In this document: one piece after another, positions 25,688-33,455 of the stretch
Numbering within the stretch: position 1 is the stretch's first letter
How the letters are laid out: each line of letters begins with the position of its first letter
NCBI RefSeq assembly: GCF_014650455.1
Contig: NZ_BMUZ01000006.1
Location: forward strand, 248,001 to 312,000
Direction: 5' to 3'
Length of the DNA stretch: 64,000 nt
From: Streptomyces xanthochromogenes
Lineage (GTDB): Bacteria > Actinomycetota > Actinomycetes > Streptomycetales > Streptomycetaceae
Translations under genes and position numbers: made by a program
The notes under the pieces: generated by a model
What the model was told of the DNA's origin: nothing
The model's input: only the letters and a program-made list of their open reading frames with translations
The model's database searches: none

Positions 25688-25730
25688 GGGCCCCCTTGTC
25701 GCCCGACCGCGGCGGGCGACAAGGGGGCCC
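25688..25730. other. 18-bp perfect stem-loop
   Basis: GGGCCCCCTTGTCGCCCG (25688-25705) is followed by a 7-base loop and its exact complement (25713-25730). It has terminator strength but no U-tract and no gene ending nearby, since both flanking genes start outward. It may insulate the two promoters or belong to a lost gene. Confidence 0.7.
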
Positions 25731-26086
25731 GGACGACAGGCCAGGAGCGGCACGCCCGGCATGACGGGCGACGAGCGGCCGCGAGGCGAGAGCGGCGCGG
25801 AGTAGGAGATGGCAGCGACATGCAGCCGACTCCGAGCCGCAGGGCATGGCGACGCGCAGCCGCAGGTCAAAACGGCGTCGGCCCGCAGGTCGAGGCGGCG
25901 GGGAGTCCCTGACGGGAGCCGTGGGGAGCTCCGGATGGGAGCGGTGGGGGGCCGCGATGGGGGCGACGGAAAGCCGCGGCTCGGCCGCACCACGCGGCTC
26001 GAATCGGACGGCGCGTCGGGAATGCGACGCTCCGCTCGTTCGTTGTCGAGGAGAGTACCAACCGACGACGTAAGGATCGACCGCTC

Positions 26087-26923
26087 GTGAGCAAGGTCCC
26101 CTCCATCACCCTCAACAACGGCGTCGAGATGCCGCAGCTCGGTTTCGGCGTCTGGCAGGTGCCGGACGACGAAGCCGCGAAGGCGGTCGCCACGGCCATC
26201 GAGTCCGGGTACCGGAGCATCGACACCGCCGCGATCTACGAGAACGAGACGGGCACCGGCAAGGCCGTCGCCTCCTCCGGGGTAGCCCGTGAGGAGCTCT
26301 TCATCACGACGAAGCTCTGGAACTCGGAGCAGGGGTACGAGTCGACCCTGCGCGCCTTCGACGCCTCGCTCGACAAGCTGGGCCTCGACTACGTCGACCT
26401 GTACCTGATCCACTGGCCGGTGCCGGCGAAGGACGCGTACGTCGACACGTACAAGGCCTTCGAGAAGATCCTCGCGGACGGCCGCGCCCGCTCCATCGGC
26501 GTCTCCAACTTCCAGCCGGAGCACCTGGACCGGCTGCTCGGCGAGACCTCGGTGGTCCCCGCCGTCAACCAGATCGAGCTCCACCCCCAGCTCGCGCAGG
26601 CGGAGTCCCGAGCCCTGCACGCCAAGCACTCCATCGCGACCGAGGCCTGGTCGCCGCTCGGTCAGGGCCGTGGCCTCCTGGAGGTTCCGACCGTGGTCGC
26701 GATCGCCCGGAAGCACGACCGCACCCCCGCCCAGGTCGTGCTGCGCTGGCACCTCCAGATCGGCAACGTCGTAATCCCGAAGTCCGTGACGCCGTCGCGC
26801 ATCAAGGAGAACATCGACGTCTTCGGCTTCGAGCTCGACGCGGACGACCTGGCGGCGCTGGCCGCGCTCGACGAGGGCAAGCGTCTGGGGCCCAACCCGG
26901 CCGAGTTCAACCTCGGCGCCTGA
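26087..26923 (+). CDS. aldo/keto reductase
   Basis: This 278-residue (alpha/beta)8 NADPH-dependent reductase has the complete catalytic tetrad Asp46, Tyr51, Lys76 and His109 (SIDTAAIYENE, TTKLWNS, YLIHWPVP). It also has the cofactor-binding IPKSVTPSRIKEN near the C-terminus. It resembles the 2,5-diketo-D-gluconate reductase/AKR5 group, which reduces small aldehydes and ketones. GTG 26087 has AAGGA ten bases upstream. It is a single gene followed by a terminator. Confidence 0.95.
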   Translation: MSKVPSITLNNGVEMPQLGFGVWQVPDDEAAKAVATAIESGYRSIDTAAIYENETGTGKAVASSGVAREELFITTKLWNSEQGYESTLRAFDASLDKLGLDYVDLYLIHWPVPAKDAYVDTYKAFEKILADGRARSIGVSNFQPEHLDRLLGETSVVPAVNQIELHPQLAQAESRALHAKHSIATEAWSPLGQGRGLLEVPTVVAIARKHDRTPAQVVLRWHLQIGNVVIPKSVTPSRIKENIDVFGFELDADDLAALAALDEGKRLGPNPAEFNLGA

Positions 26924-27002
26924 GCATCTGCTCCTGGCACCTGCCCCGGCCCCTGCCTTCGAGCAGGCGCCCAGCACACCCGCGCTGACCAGCGCGGCAA
27001 AG

Positions 27003-27042
27003 AAGGGGCGTCGCCCGACTCCGGTCGCGCGGCGCCCCTTTT
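27003..27042 (+). terminator. rho-independent terminator after aldo/keto reductase
   Basis: AAGGGGCGTCGC (27003-27014) pairs with GCGGCGCCCCTT (27029-27040) over 12 bp with one G-U pair. It is followed by a short T-run (27039-27042). It begins 80 bases after the reductase stop. Confidence 0.75.
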
Positions 27043-27103
27043 GCCACTTTCCAGGCCGGTTCTTCATCAGCTGCCAACCCGGCCCTTTTGTCGGTTTCCG
27101 ACT

Positions 27104-27126
27104 TTGGTTGGTCAGCTCCCAACCAA
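27104..27126. promoter_or_regulatory. inverted repeat TTGGTTGG-N7-CCAACCAA
   Basis: Perfect 8-bp arms lie at 27104-27111 and 27119-27126. It is 136 bases before the S53 peptidase start and overlaps the second of two 14-bp direct repeats. This is a candidate operator for an unidentified regulator. Confidence 0.5.
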
Positions 27127-27261
27127 GAATGTTCATTCAAGTGCACCATCCAGGCAAAGCGTTCGACATCAAGCGCTAAATGCTCTTGTCCTGCCCATGA
27201 CCTTCCCGATGGGATCGCGAAGACCGCCCCGCGCGGCTTCACCCCCACTCAGGGAGCTTTC

Positions 27262-28647
27262 ATGCGCATAGCCCGCCCCCGGACTCGTACCGCAGCAGCG
27301 ACAGTCGGGGCCACCGCCCTTGCCGCCGCCGCGGTGATAGCCACCCCGCTGTCCGGGTCCGCCACCGCCGCGCCTGCCGTCCCGCAGGTAAAGCCCGTTC
27401 CGGCCATCGCCGGGCACCTGCTCGCCCACTCGACCAGCGGCCCGCTCAGCACCGAGCAGTGCCAGGCCAAGTGGAAGATCGCCTGCTACGGCCCCCTGCA
27501 GTACCGCCAGGCGTACAACCTGAACCCGCTCTACAAGGCGGGCATCACCGGCAAGGGCCGGACGATCGTGATCGTGGACTCCTTCGGCTCGCCGACGATC
27601 CAGCACGACCTGGACGTGTACAGCAAGGCGTACGGCATTCCCAGCGGCAAGGTCGACGTGGTCAAGTGGGGCAACGTTCCCAAGTGGGACCCGAAGAACA
27701 AGGACATGACCGGCTGGGCCGGTGAGTCCACCCTCGACGTCGAGATGGCGCACGCCGTGGCCCCGGAGGCGAAGATCGTCCTGGTGGAGACCGCCGTCGC
27801 GGAGACCGAGGGCGTCACCGGTCTGCCCGAGATGATGGACGCGGAGAAGCACCTCATCGACCGCGGCATCGGCGACGTCATCACGCAGAGCTTCGGCGCC
27901 ACGGAGAACACGTTCCCCGGCTTCGACAAGGGCGACTTCTCCAGCATCAGGAAGTTGCGGTACGCGTTCAAGGACGCGGCCGACCACGGGGTGACCGTGC
28001 TCGCCTCCTCGGGTGACGGCGGCGCCACCGACAACACCGCGGACGGCAGCGGCTACTACAAGGAGCGCGTCAACTCCTGGCCCTCCTCCGACCCGCTGGT
28101 CACCTCCATCGGCGGCACCCAGCTGCACCTCGACGACAAGGGCAACCGCCTCAGCCCCGAGAGCGTGTACAACGACAACGGCTCGGGCGGCGGCGGTCAG
28201 TCGCACGTCTTCGAGCGACCCTCCTACCAGAACGGCGTACGGGCGGCCGTCGGCAACCGGCGCGGCACCCCGGACATCTCGATGTCCGCCGCGGTCAACG
28301 GCGGCGCCTGGGTGTACTCCAGCTACGACCCGACCGCCGTGGGCTGGGACGTGTCCGGCGGAACGAGTGAGGCCAGCCCGCTCTTCTCGGGCATCGTGGC
28401 CTTGGCCGACCAGGCCGCCGGGCACCGCCTGGGGAACATCAACGACGCGCTGTACTCCCTCTACAAGAACGAGGGGTACAAGCCGGGCTCCGGCCTCGTC
28501 GACGTCAAGGACGGCACGAACAACAGCTACGCCGGCGTCACCGGCTACACCGCTGTGAAGGGCTACGACATGGCGACCGGCGTCGGCACCATCGACGCGG
28601 CCCGCTTCGTGCCCGCGCTGGCCCGCGAGAGCCGCCACCACCACTGA
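27262..28647 (+). CDS. secreted S53 (sedolisin) serine-carboxyl peptidase, short pro-region
   Basis: This 461-residue protein has a signal peptide (MRIARPRTRT, then a hydrophobic AAATVGATALAAAAVIATP). The S53 catalytic set is present: Glu155 and Asp159 (GWAGESTLDVEMAHA), oxyanion Asp252 (SSGDGG) and nucleophile Ser369 (VSGGTSEASP). The C-terminal calcium-site region (VDVKDGTNNSYAGVTGY) is kept. Only about 90 residues precede the peptidase domain, so the large pro-kumamolisin activation domain is absent. A His-rich end (ESRHHH) is notable. It should be a secreted endopeptidase active at low pH. Confidence 0.92.
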   Translation: MRIARPRTRTAAATVGATALAAAAVIATPLSGSATAAPAVPQVKPVPAIAGHLLAHSTSGPLSTEQCQAKWKIACYGPLQYRQAYNLNPLYKAGITGKGRTIVIVDSFGSPTIQHDLDVYSKAYGIPSGKVDVVKWGNVPKWDPKNKDMTGWAGESTLDVEMAHAVAPEAKIVLVETAVAETEGVTGLPEMMDAEKHLIDRGIGDVITQSFGATENTFPGFDKGDFSSIRKLRYAFKDAADHGVTVLASSGDGGATDNTADGSGYYKERVNSWPSSDPLVTSIGGTQLHLDDKGNRLSPESVYNDNGSGGGGQSHVFERPSYQNGVRAAVGNRRGTPDISMSAAVNGGAWVYSSYDPTAVGWDVSGGTSEASPLFSGIVALADQAAGHRLGNINDALYSLYKNEGYKPGSGLVDVKDGTNNSYAGVTGYTAVKGYDMATGVGTIDAARFVPALARESRHHH

Positions 28648-28675
28648 CGGCCCCGTGCCCACGCGCCCCGCAGGT

Positions 28676-28709
28676 GACGCCGCCGCCCCGACCACTGGGC
28701 GGCGGCGTC
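28676..28709 (+). terminator. terminator after S53 peptidase
   Basis: GACGCCGCCGCCC (28676-28688) and GGGCGGCGGCGTC (28697-28709) form a perfect 13-bp stem with an 8-base loop, 29 bases after the peptidase stop. Confidence 0.75.
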
Positions 28710-28840
28710 CTGCGCGTCTGCGAGTGGACCACCCAACTGGCCCTCGGATTATGGTCGTTGATCGCCACCGTCTTGTGTGCGCCGACCTGACACGCTCCCC
28801 TGGGAACAACTGTGAAGATCGAGGGAAGAGGCATACGAAG

Positions 28841-29599
28841 GTGAGTCGGGCGAGCGATGGCCCCAGCCGACGGGCCGTTCTGTTGGGCCTTGCGCTGGCC
28901 ACACCGGTGGTGGCGGCGGGCTGCGGCGGAAGCACCAACAAGCAGTCCGCGTCGGCATCGACGGCCGGTCCACCGCCGGACTCGGGACGGGACGCCACCA
29001 TCATGATCATCCGGCACGGCGAGAAGCCCAGCTCCGGCGATCCGGGCTTCGACGAGACCGGGAAGCAGGACAAGAAGTCCCTGACCCGACAGGGTTGGGA
29101 GCGCTCTCACGCACTACCTCGACTTTTCGCCCGCACGGCCAACACGGCGGGTTCCGCGGGTTCGGCGGCCGCAGGTTCGGCGAGTTCGGCGGATTCCGCG
29201 GGTTCCGCGCGATCGGCCAGCACGGCGGGCTCAGCGGGCCTCCCCCGACCCTCGGCCCTCTACGCCGCGGCGGATCAGGGCCCACACGCCGGCGCCCACC
29301 GGATGCGGCAGACCGTGACACCGCTCGGCGCGGCTCTGCATGTCCGGGTGAACACGGAGTTCGCCGAGGGCGAGGAGAAGGAATTGGCCGCCGCCGCTCT
29401 CGCGGCTGCCTCCCCGGTGCTCATCTGCTGGGAGCACTCCAAGATCCCGTCGATCGTCGAAGCGCTGGGAGCCGCGCAGGTTGCCGGAGTTCCAGAGGAG
29501 TGGCCCGACCGGTTCGATCTGGTGTGGGTGTTCACCCGGCGGGCCGGCACCTGGACGTTTCAGTCGGTCCCCCAGCATCTACTGCCGAGCGACGCCTGA
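28841..29599 (+). CDS. Tat-exported lipoprotein, histidine phosphatase superfamily
   Basis: This 252-residue protein starts at GTG 28841. The N-terminus SRRAVLLGLALATPVVAAGC combines a twin-arginine motif with a lipobox cysteine, so it is probably a Tat-secreted lipoprotein. The phosphatase core has R58-H59-G60 (IMIIRHGEKP) with His59 as the phosphate acceptor, and a second active-site histidine at about 199 (LICWEHSKIPSI). Between them is a Gly/Ser/Ala repeat of about 35 residues (GSAGSAAAGSASSADSAG). It would act on a phosphoester outside the membrane; the substrate is unknown. Confidence 0.8.
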   Translation: MSRASDGPSRRAVLLGLALATPVVAAGCGGSTNKQSASASTAGPPPDSGRDATIMIIRHGEKPSSGDPGFDETGKQDKKSLTRQGWERSHALPRLFARTANTAGSAGSAAAGSASSADSAGSARSASTAGSAGLPRPSALYAAADQGPHAGAHRMRQTVTPLGAALHVRVNTEFAEGEEKELAAAALAAASPVLICWEHSKIPSIVEALGAAQVAGVPEEWPDRFDLVWVFTRRAGTWTFQSVPQHLLPSDA

Positions 29600-29633
29600 A
29601 CATCGCCGTTGCCCTGATGGCCGGGGTCGTGAC

Positions 29634-29681
29634 GGGGCAACTCCTGTCGTCAATTCTCCATGCACTGAAGGGAGTTGCCCC
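29634..29681. terminator. long-loop hairpin after histidine phosphatase
   Basis: GGGGCAACTCC (29634-29644) is exactly complementary to GGAGTTGCCCC (29671-29681) with a 26-base loop. It is the first of two hairpins between convergent genes. Confidence 0.55.
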
Positions 29682-29706
29682 AAAGCAGGCCACTCCCTGA
29701 CGCGCA

Positions 29707-29755
29707 ATGGGCGTCCCGTTCCGTGGGGGGAGGTCGAGCGGCACGGGACGCCCAT
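29707..29755. terminator. bidirectional hairpin between phosphatase and streptogrisin genes
   Basis: ATGGGCGTCCCGT (29707-29719) pairs exactly with ACGGGACGCCCAT (29743-29755), 13 bp, with a 23-base loop. It lies 17 bases beyond the serine protease stop on the minus strand. Confidence 0.65.
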
Positions 29756-29771
29756 CACAGGCCGGCCGGGG

Positions 29772-30842
29772 TCAGCCGATCTGCGCCCCGTACGCCTGGA
29801 GCGCGTCCGGAACGGGCTGGAAGAAGGTCTCTCCGCCCGAGGAGCAGTCGCCGCTCCCACCGGAGGTCAGGCCAAGGGCCGTGCCGCCGTCGAAGAGCGA
29901 ACCGCCGCTGTCGCCGGGTTCGGCGCAGACGGTGGTGTCGATCAGTCCGTCGACCTGGCCCTCCTCATACGTCACGGTGGCGTTGAGGCCGGTGACCTGG
30001 CCGCCGTTGACGCCCGTGGTGGAGCCGCTGCGCTGGACCTGCTCGCCGACCGTGGCCTCGCCCGCCCCGCTGATCTGCTGCGACGAACCGTCGTACAGGT
30101 CCACGGCGCTCGGGTGATCGATGCCGCTGGTGTAGCGCACCAGGGCGTAGTCATGGCCGGGGAACGTGGAGGCCTGGGTGACACCGATCTCCGAACCGCT
30201 CTGCTGGTCCGACCAGCTGGAGACGGCGTTACCGCAGTGCCCCGCGGTCAGGAAGTACGGCTGGCCGCCCACCGTGACGTTGAAGCCGAGCGAGCAACGG
30301 GCATTGCTGCCCCAGATCGCGTCGCCGCCCGCGATGAGGGGCTGGAAGCGACCCGCCGCTCTCTTCAGGGTGACCGTGTCACCGAGGCCGCGGACCACCT
30401 TGTCGAGCCGGGCGAGCCGGTCACCCGTCACGGTACGGTCGGCCTTGACGACCATGGTGTTGCTGACGGGGTCCATTACCCATGCGGTGCCCGGTATGGA
30501 GGCTTGTGCCTTCAACTTCTGCCGTGTCGCGTCGAGTTGTGCCATCGAGTGCCTGACTGCACGAGGCTCGGCACCCGCCGCGCGAACAGCGTCGGCGGTC
30601 GCGGCGTCGACCACGTTCACCACGAGTTTCTTGGTCTTGGCATCGTAGTACGAGCCGGCCGTGCCACTTGCGAGAGTGGTGTCGATCCGGTGCGCCAGCC
30701 GGCCGGCCGATGCGGCGGTCAGCGGAGCGGCGTTCGGTGCGGGGGCGGCGTCGGCACTCTGCATGGTCAGGGTCGCGCCGAGCGCCAGGGCTCCCGCCGC
30801 GGCGGTGGCCGCGCGTCGGCCTGACATCCATCGCTGCTTCAA
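29772..30842 (-). CDS. secreted streptogrisin-like (alpha-lytic, S1) serine protease
   Basis: This 356-residue preproprotein starts at TTG 30842, seven bases after GGAGG (MKQRWMSGRR). It has a signal peptide, an alpha-lytic-protease pro-domain at about 40-165, and a mature chymotrypsin-like domain starting near residue 170 (IAGGDAIWGSNARCSLGFNV). The triad is His202 (LTAGHC), Asp231 (HDYALVRY) and Ser312 (EPGDSGG). The mature start closely resembles streptogrisins of Streptomyces griseus. The enzyme folds with help from its pro-domain and then cuts itself free outside the cell. Confidence 0.95.
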   Translation of the reverse strand: MKQRWMSGRRAATAAAGALALGATLTMQSADAAPAPNAAPLTAASAGRLAHRIDTTLASGTAGSYYDAKTKKLVVNVVDAATADAVRAAGAEPRAVRHSMAQLDATRQKLKAQASIPGTAWVMDPVSNTMVVKADRTVTGDRLARLDKVVRGLGDTVTLKRAAGRFQPLIAGGDAIWGSNARCSLGFNVTVGGQPYFLTAGHCGNAVSSWSDQQSGSEIGVTQASTFPGHDYALVRYTSGIDHPSAVDLYDGSSQQISGAGEATVGEQVQRSGSTTGVNGGQVTGLNATVTYEEGQVDGLIDTTVCAEPGDSGGSLFDGGTALGLTSGGSGDCSSGGETFFQPVPDALQAYGAQIG

Positions 30843-31634
30843 CTCACAACCTCCTGTGGGGGGGGTTGAGCCCGGCCTCGGGTCGTACTCCGGGCCCATG
30901 TGCGCGCCGACCCGGGCGCAGCGGCCGGGATCCCCGGCACAAAGCGCGTTCATGTCAACTCGCCGGGTCGAGTATTGCCATCCATTGCTCCGTTGCGCAA
31001 GTAATGAACTCGCGCGATACGTAAGGGGGTTGACGCCACTTGAGCGCAAGCAGAGGTGTTACGCGAAGGACTGCGGGCCGTTCGTGAAGGAACCGAAGCC
31101 GTTCGTAAGGGGGTTGAAACGCCCCTCCGTCGGGGGTGGCCGCGCCGCCAACGGCTTGCGACAACCGACGACGGCCGCGGTTCAGGCCCCGCAGATCTCC
31201 CCTCCATGTCCCGACAGCCGGCCACATGAAATCCACGGCGCGTACGAAGCACCCGGCACACCGGCACATTCGGCACCCGCCCAGGTCCGGAGAGAGCGCT
31301 TCCGGCCCGCACTACCTGCGCGAGCGCTTTCAGCGCGCCGCATCAAGCCGCGGCGAAGAGAGCGCTTCCGGCGCACGCGAGGTGTGAGAGCGCTCCCAAC
31401 CGCGCGGGGCGTGTGAGCGCTTTCTACGCACGCCAGGTGTGAGAGCGCTCCGAACCGCGCCGCGTGTGTGAGCGCTTCCGACAGGCGCAGCGTGTGCGAG
31501 CGCTTCCAGCTCACGCGAGGTGTGCGAGCGCTCCCAACCCCGCGGCGTGTACGCGCCCTTCCGACTGGCGCGACGTGAGCGAGCGCTTCCGGCACATCGC
31601 ACCAGGCCGAGCCCCGGCCCCCGGCCCCCGACGC
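30843..31634. other. long intergenic region with tandem array
   Basis: About 790 bases lie upstream of the streptogrisin gene. The first 440 bases include its promoter and show no recognised site. The rest is the 27-28-bp array described separately. Translations of all frames are low complexity and show no family resemblance, so I see no gene. Confidence 0.6.
31288..31595. repeat. 27-28-bp tandem array with GAGCGCT cores
   Basis: GAGCGCT occurs at 31294, 31322, 31360, 31388, 31415, 31443, 31470, 31498, 31526 and 31581. Steps are 28, 38, 28, 27, 28, 27, 28, 28 and 55 (a degenerate copy at about 31552). The unit resembles GTGTGAGCGCTTTCTACGCA. Neighbours alternate between GAGAGCGCTCCCAACCGCG and GTGAGCGCTTYC types, giving a 55-bp higher-order period. 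The 8-bp GAGCGCTC is self-complementary, so every other unit carries an operator-like palindrome. Confidence 0.88.
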
Positions 31635-31787
31635 TCAGCGCTCGGCGCCCGCCGTCACCGGAGATCCCCGCTCCCCCGCACCTCTCTCGCCCGGCGTCCG
31701 ATGTTCCTGTGGGCTGATGCCGCGTACCCGCTTGAACGCGGCGCTCAGCGCGAAAGCTCCGCTGTATCCGACCTGGTGGGCGACGAC
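31635..31787 (-). pseudogene. C-terminal stub of an AraC-family regulator gene
   Basis: The minus strand reads VVAHQVGYSGAFALSAAFKR then VRGISPQEHRTPGERG and stop. This is the second HTH and end of an AraC/XylS DNA-binding domain. Everything N-terminal is missing: just upstream the sequence turns into the tail of a different gene on the other strand. The stub is about 50 residues of a protein usually near 300. Confidence 0.8.
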
Positions 31788-31955
31788 GGGCTGCCCGTAC
31801 CGGAGGTGGAGTGGCTGGCCGAGCTGTTCTCCACGCTGCTCGACGGCCACAATGCGTTCACGGCGGACGGCGTGAAGCGGGTCCTGGGCCGGGAGCCGCG
31901 CGACTTCGCCGAGTTCGCCCGGGACGCGGCCGCGGCCGGCGACTGGCAGGGCTGA
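31788..31955 (+). pseudogene. C-terminal stub of an NmrA-family NAD(P)-binding protein gene
   Basis: The plus strand reads LPVPEVEWLAELFSTLLDGH then NAFTADGVKRVLGREPRDFA then EFARDAAAAGDWQG and stop. This matches the end of NmrA-like NAD(P)-binding proteins, where LDGRNAHLTDGVQRALGREP-type sequence is typical. The Rossmann domain is absent. It abuts the AraC stub at about 31787, and AraC/NmrA divergent pairs are common, so one deletion probably removed both N-terminal halves and the shared promoter. Confidence 0.75.
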
Positions 31956-32024
31956 GACCGCCTCAGCGGGGCGGGGCCGCACAGGGACGGGGCAGGGCCG
32001 CACGGGGGTCGGCCCACCCGCGCC

Positions 32025-32040
32025 TCTGAGAGCGCTCCCT
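32025..32040. promoter_or_regulatory. GAGCGCTC palindrome (CTGAGAGCGCTCCCT)
   Basis: TGAGAGCGCTCCCT lies 18 bases beyond the stop of the pterin dehydratase gene on the minus strand. It is one of the scattered copies of the family, and may be an operator or a short dispersed repeat. Confidence 0.4.
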
Positions 32041-32057
32041 CGCGGCGACGCCCAGGA

Positions 32058-32369
32058 TCATGCCGCGCCGTGTACGGGAGCGATTTCCTCGATCCGGTGC
32101 GCCAGTTGGAAGTCCCGCTCGGTGAGCGCGCCGCCCGCCTCATGGGTGTTCACGGTCAGGGCGACCGTGTTGTAGCCGAGGGTGAGGTCGGAGTGGTGGT
32201 CGAGTTCCTCCTGGATCTGGGCGACGTGGACGACCATGGCCGTCGCCGCGAAATGCCCCGCCAGCCGGTAGCTGCGGGAGATCCGGTCATGGTTGTCCGA
32301 CAGCGACCAGCCGGGCAGTTCGCGCAGCCGGTCCTCGATGTCCTTCTGCGACAGCGGCTCAACAGGCAT
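32058..32369 (-). CDS. 4a-hydroxytetrahydrobiopterin dehydratase (pterin-4a-carbinolamine dehydratase)
   Basis: This 103-residue protein starts at ATG 32369, behind AAGGAG. It has the PCD fold with the signature EELDHHSDLTLGYNTVALTV, where the paired histidines bind and dehydrate the pterin carbinolamine. LTERDFQLAHRIEEIAP closes the domain. It recycles pterin cofactor or acts as a small moonlighting protein. No aromatic amino acid hydroxylase is in the window, so the physiological pterin is unclear. The divergent epimerase gene starts about 80 bases away. Confidence 0.93.
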   Translation of the reverse strand: MPVEPLSQKDIEDRLRELPGWSLSDNHDRISRSYRLAGHFAATAMVVHVAQIQEELDHHSDLTLGYNTVALTVNTHEAGGALTERDFQLAHRIEEIAPVHGAA

Positions 32370-32449
32370 GTCCGGGTACTCCTTACGGGGTGGTGACACG
32401 GCGGGGTGGAGTGATGACGGAGGGGCTCCGCATCCGTAGCGTTCCCCCT

Positions 32450-33448
32450 ATGCGTGTACTTGTCACGGGAGGCGCGGGCTTCATCGGCTCGCACATTGTC
32501 ACAGCCCTTGCCACCCACGGCCATGAGCCGTCCGTCCTGGACCGGGCGGTACGTCCGGGGGACGACGTCCGTGATCCGGCGGTCGTCGCCCGGGCGCTGC
32601 GCGGAGTCGACGCGGTGTGCCATCAGGCGGCGATGGTCGGCCTGGGAACGGGGTTCGGCGACGCGGCGGACTATGTGAGCTGCAACGATCTCGGCACCGC
32701 GGTGCTTCTGACGGCGATGGCCGACGCGGGGGTGCGCAACCTGGTGCTCGCCGGGTCGATGGTGGTCTACGGCGAGGGCCGCTACGAATGCGCCGAGCAC
32801 GGCGTCGTACGTCCTGCGCCGCGGCCGGTCGAATGGCTGGATGCCGGCCGGTTCGAGCCTCAATGCCCCTACTGTCAGGCCGAGTTGAGCCCCGGTTTGG
32901 TGGCGGAGGACGCCCCGACCGACCCTCGAAATGTGTATGCCACCACCAAGCTGGCTCAGGAGCACCTGGCCGCTGCGTGGGCGCGCGCGACGGGCGGGCG
33001 GGCGGTATCGCTGCGCTACCACAATGTGTACGGGCCGGGGATGCCGCGCGATACGCCTTATGCAGGGGTGGCTTCGTTCTTCCGCTCGTCGCTTGCGCGA
33101 GCCGAGGCGCCGCGGGTCTTCGAGGACGGCCGCCAGCGCCGGGACTTCGTGCACGTACGTGATGTGGCGGGGGCGAACGTGGTGGCCCTGGAAGCGCTCT
33201 CGGGCCGCCCGCCCGGTGCGCTCACCGCGTACAACACGGGCAGCGGAACCCCGCACACCGTGGGCGAGATGGCGCGGGCGCTGGCGTCGGCGCACGGCGG
33301 CCCCGAGCCGGTGGTGACGGGCGAATACCGGCTCGGAGACGTACGCCACATCACGGCGGACTCGGCGCGGCTGCGCGGCGAGCTGGGATGGAAGCCTGCG
33401 GTGGGCTTCGCGGAGGGCATGGCCGAGTTCGCGGCCGCGGAGGCCTAG
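32450..33448 (+). CDS. NAD-dependent sugar nucleotide epimerase/dehydratase with CPYC motif
   Basis: This 332-residue extended SDR has the NAD motif TGGAGFIG at residues 6-13 and the catalytic Y163-A-T-T-K167 (RNVYATTKLAQ). An inserted FEPQCPYCQAEL contains C139-P-Y-C142. Epimerases with such a Cys pair in a GRFEPPCPxC-type insert are known in actinobacteria and were described as dTDP-L-rhamnose 4-epimerase-like, so a nucleotide-sugar 4-epimerase is plausible but not proven. An in-frame ATG at 32414 is an alternative start. It is convergent with the permease gene, seven bases apart. Confidence 0.85.
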   Translation: MRVLVTGGAGFIGSHIVTALATHGHEPSVLDRAVRPGDDVRDPAVVARALRGVDAVCHQAAMVGLGTGFGDAADYVSCNDLGTAVLLTAMADAGVRNLVLAGSMVVYGEGRYECAEHGVVRPAPRPVEWLDAGRFEPQCPYCQAELSPGLVAEDAPTDPRNVYATTKLAQEHLAAAWARATGGRAVSLRYHNVYGPGMPRDTPYAGVASFFRSSLARAEAPRVFEDGRQRRDFVHVRDVAGANVVALEALSGRPPGALTAYNTGSGTPHTVGEMARALASAHGGPEPVVTGEYRLGDVRHITADSARLRGELGWKPAVGFAEGMAEFAAAEA

Positions 33449-33455
33449 ACCCGGG

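Larger units (their letters stand above)
25555..26086. other. intergenic region between chitinase and aldo/keto reductase
   Basis: This 530-base divergent region contains the DasR-like site and a large hairpin (separate entries). From 25735 to 26070 the sequence is open in several frames but with no family resemblance, and I see no gene. The ribosome site of the reductase is AAGGA at 26072-26076. Confidence 0.5.
26924..27261. other. intergenic region before S53 peptidase
   Basis: The region holds the reductase terminator, a pair of direct repeats (TCAGCTGCCAACCC at 27068 and TCAGCTCCCAACCA at 27112) and an inverted repeat (separate entry). These lie 130-200 bases before the peptidase start and look like a regulated promoter. 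No gene is seen. Confidence 0.5.

Noticed and set aside
25625..27136. Minus-strand 503-codon frame opposite the aldo/keto reductase
   Set aside because: It is the shadow of the reductase and of intergenic DNA, without motifs.
31288..31595. CRISPR array, because of the 27-28-bp regular repeats
   Set aside because: The whole unit is repeated without unique spacers, units are degenerate, and no cas genes are present.
31182..31602. Proteins across the 27-28-bp array in several frames
   Set aside because: They translate the repeat itself, with no ribosome site or family resemblance.
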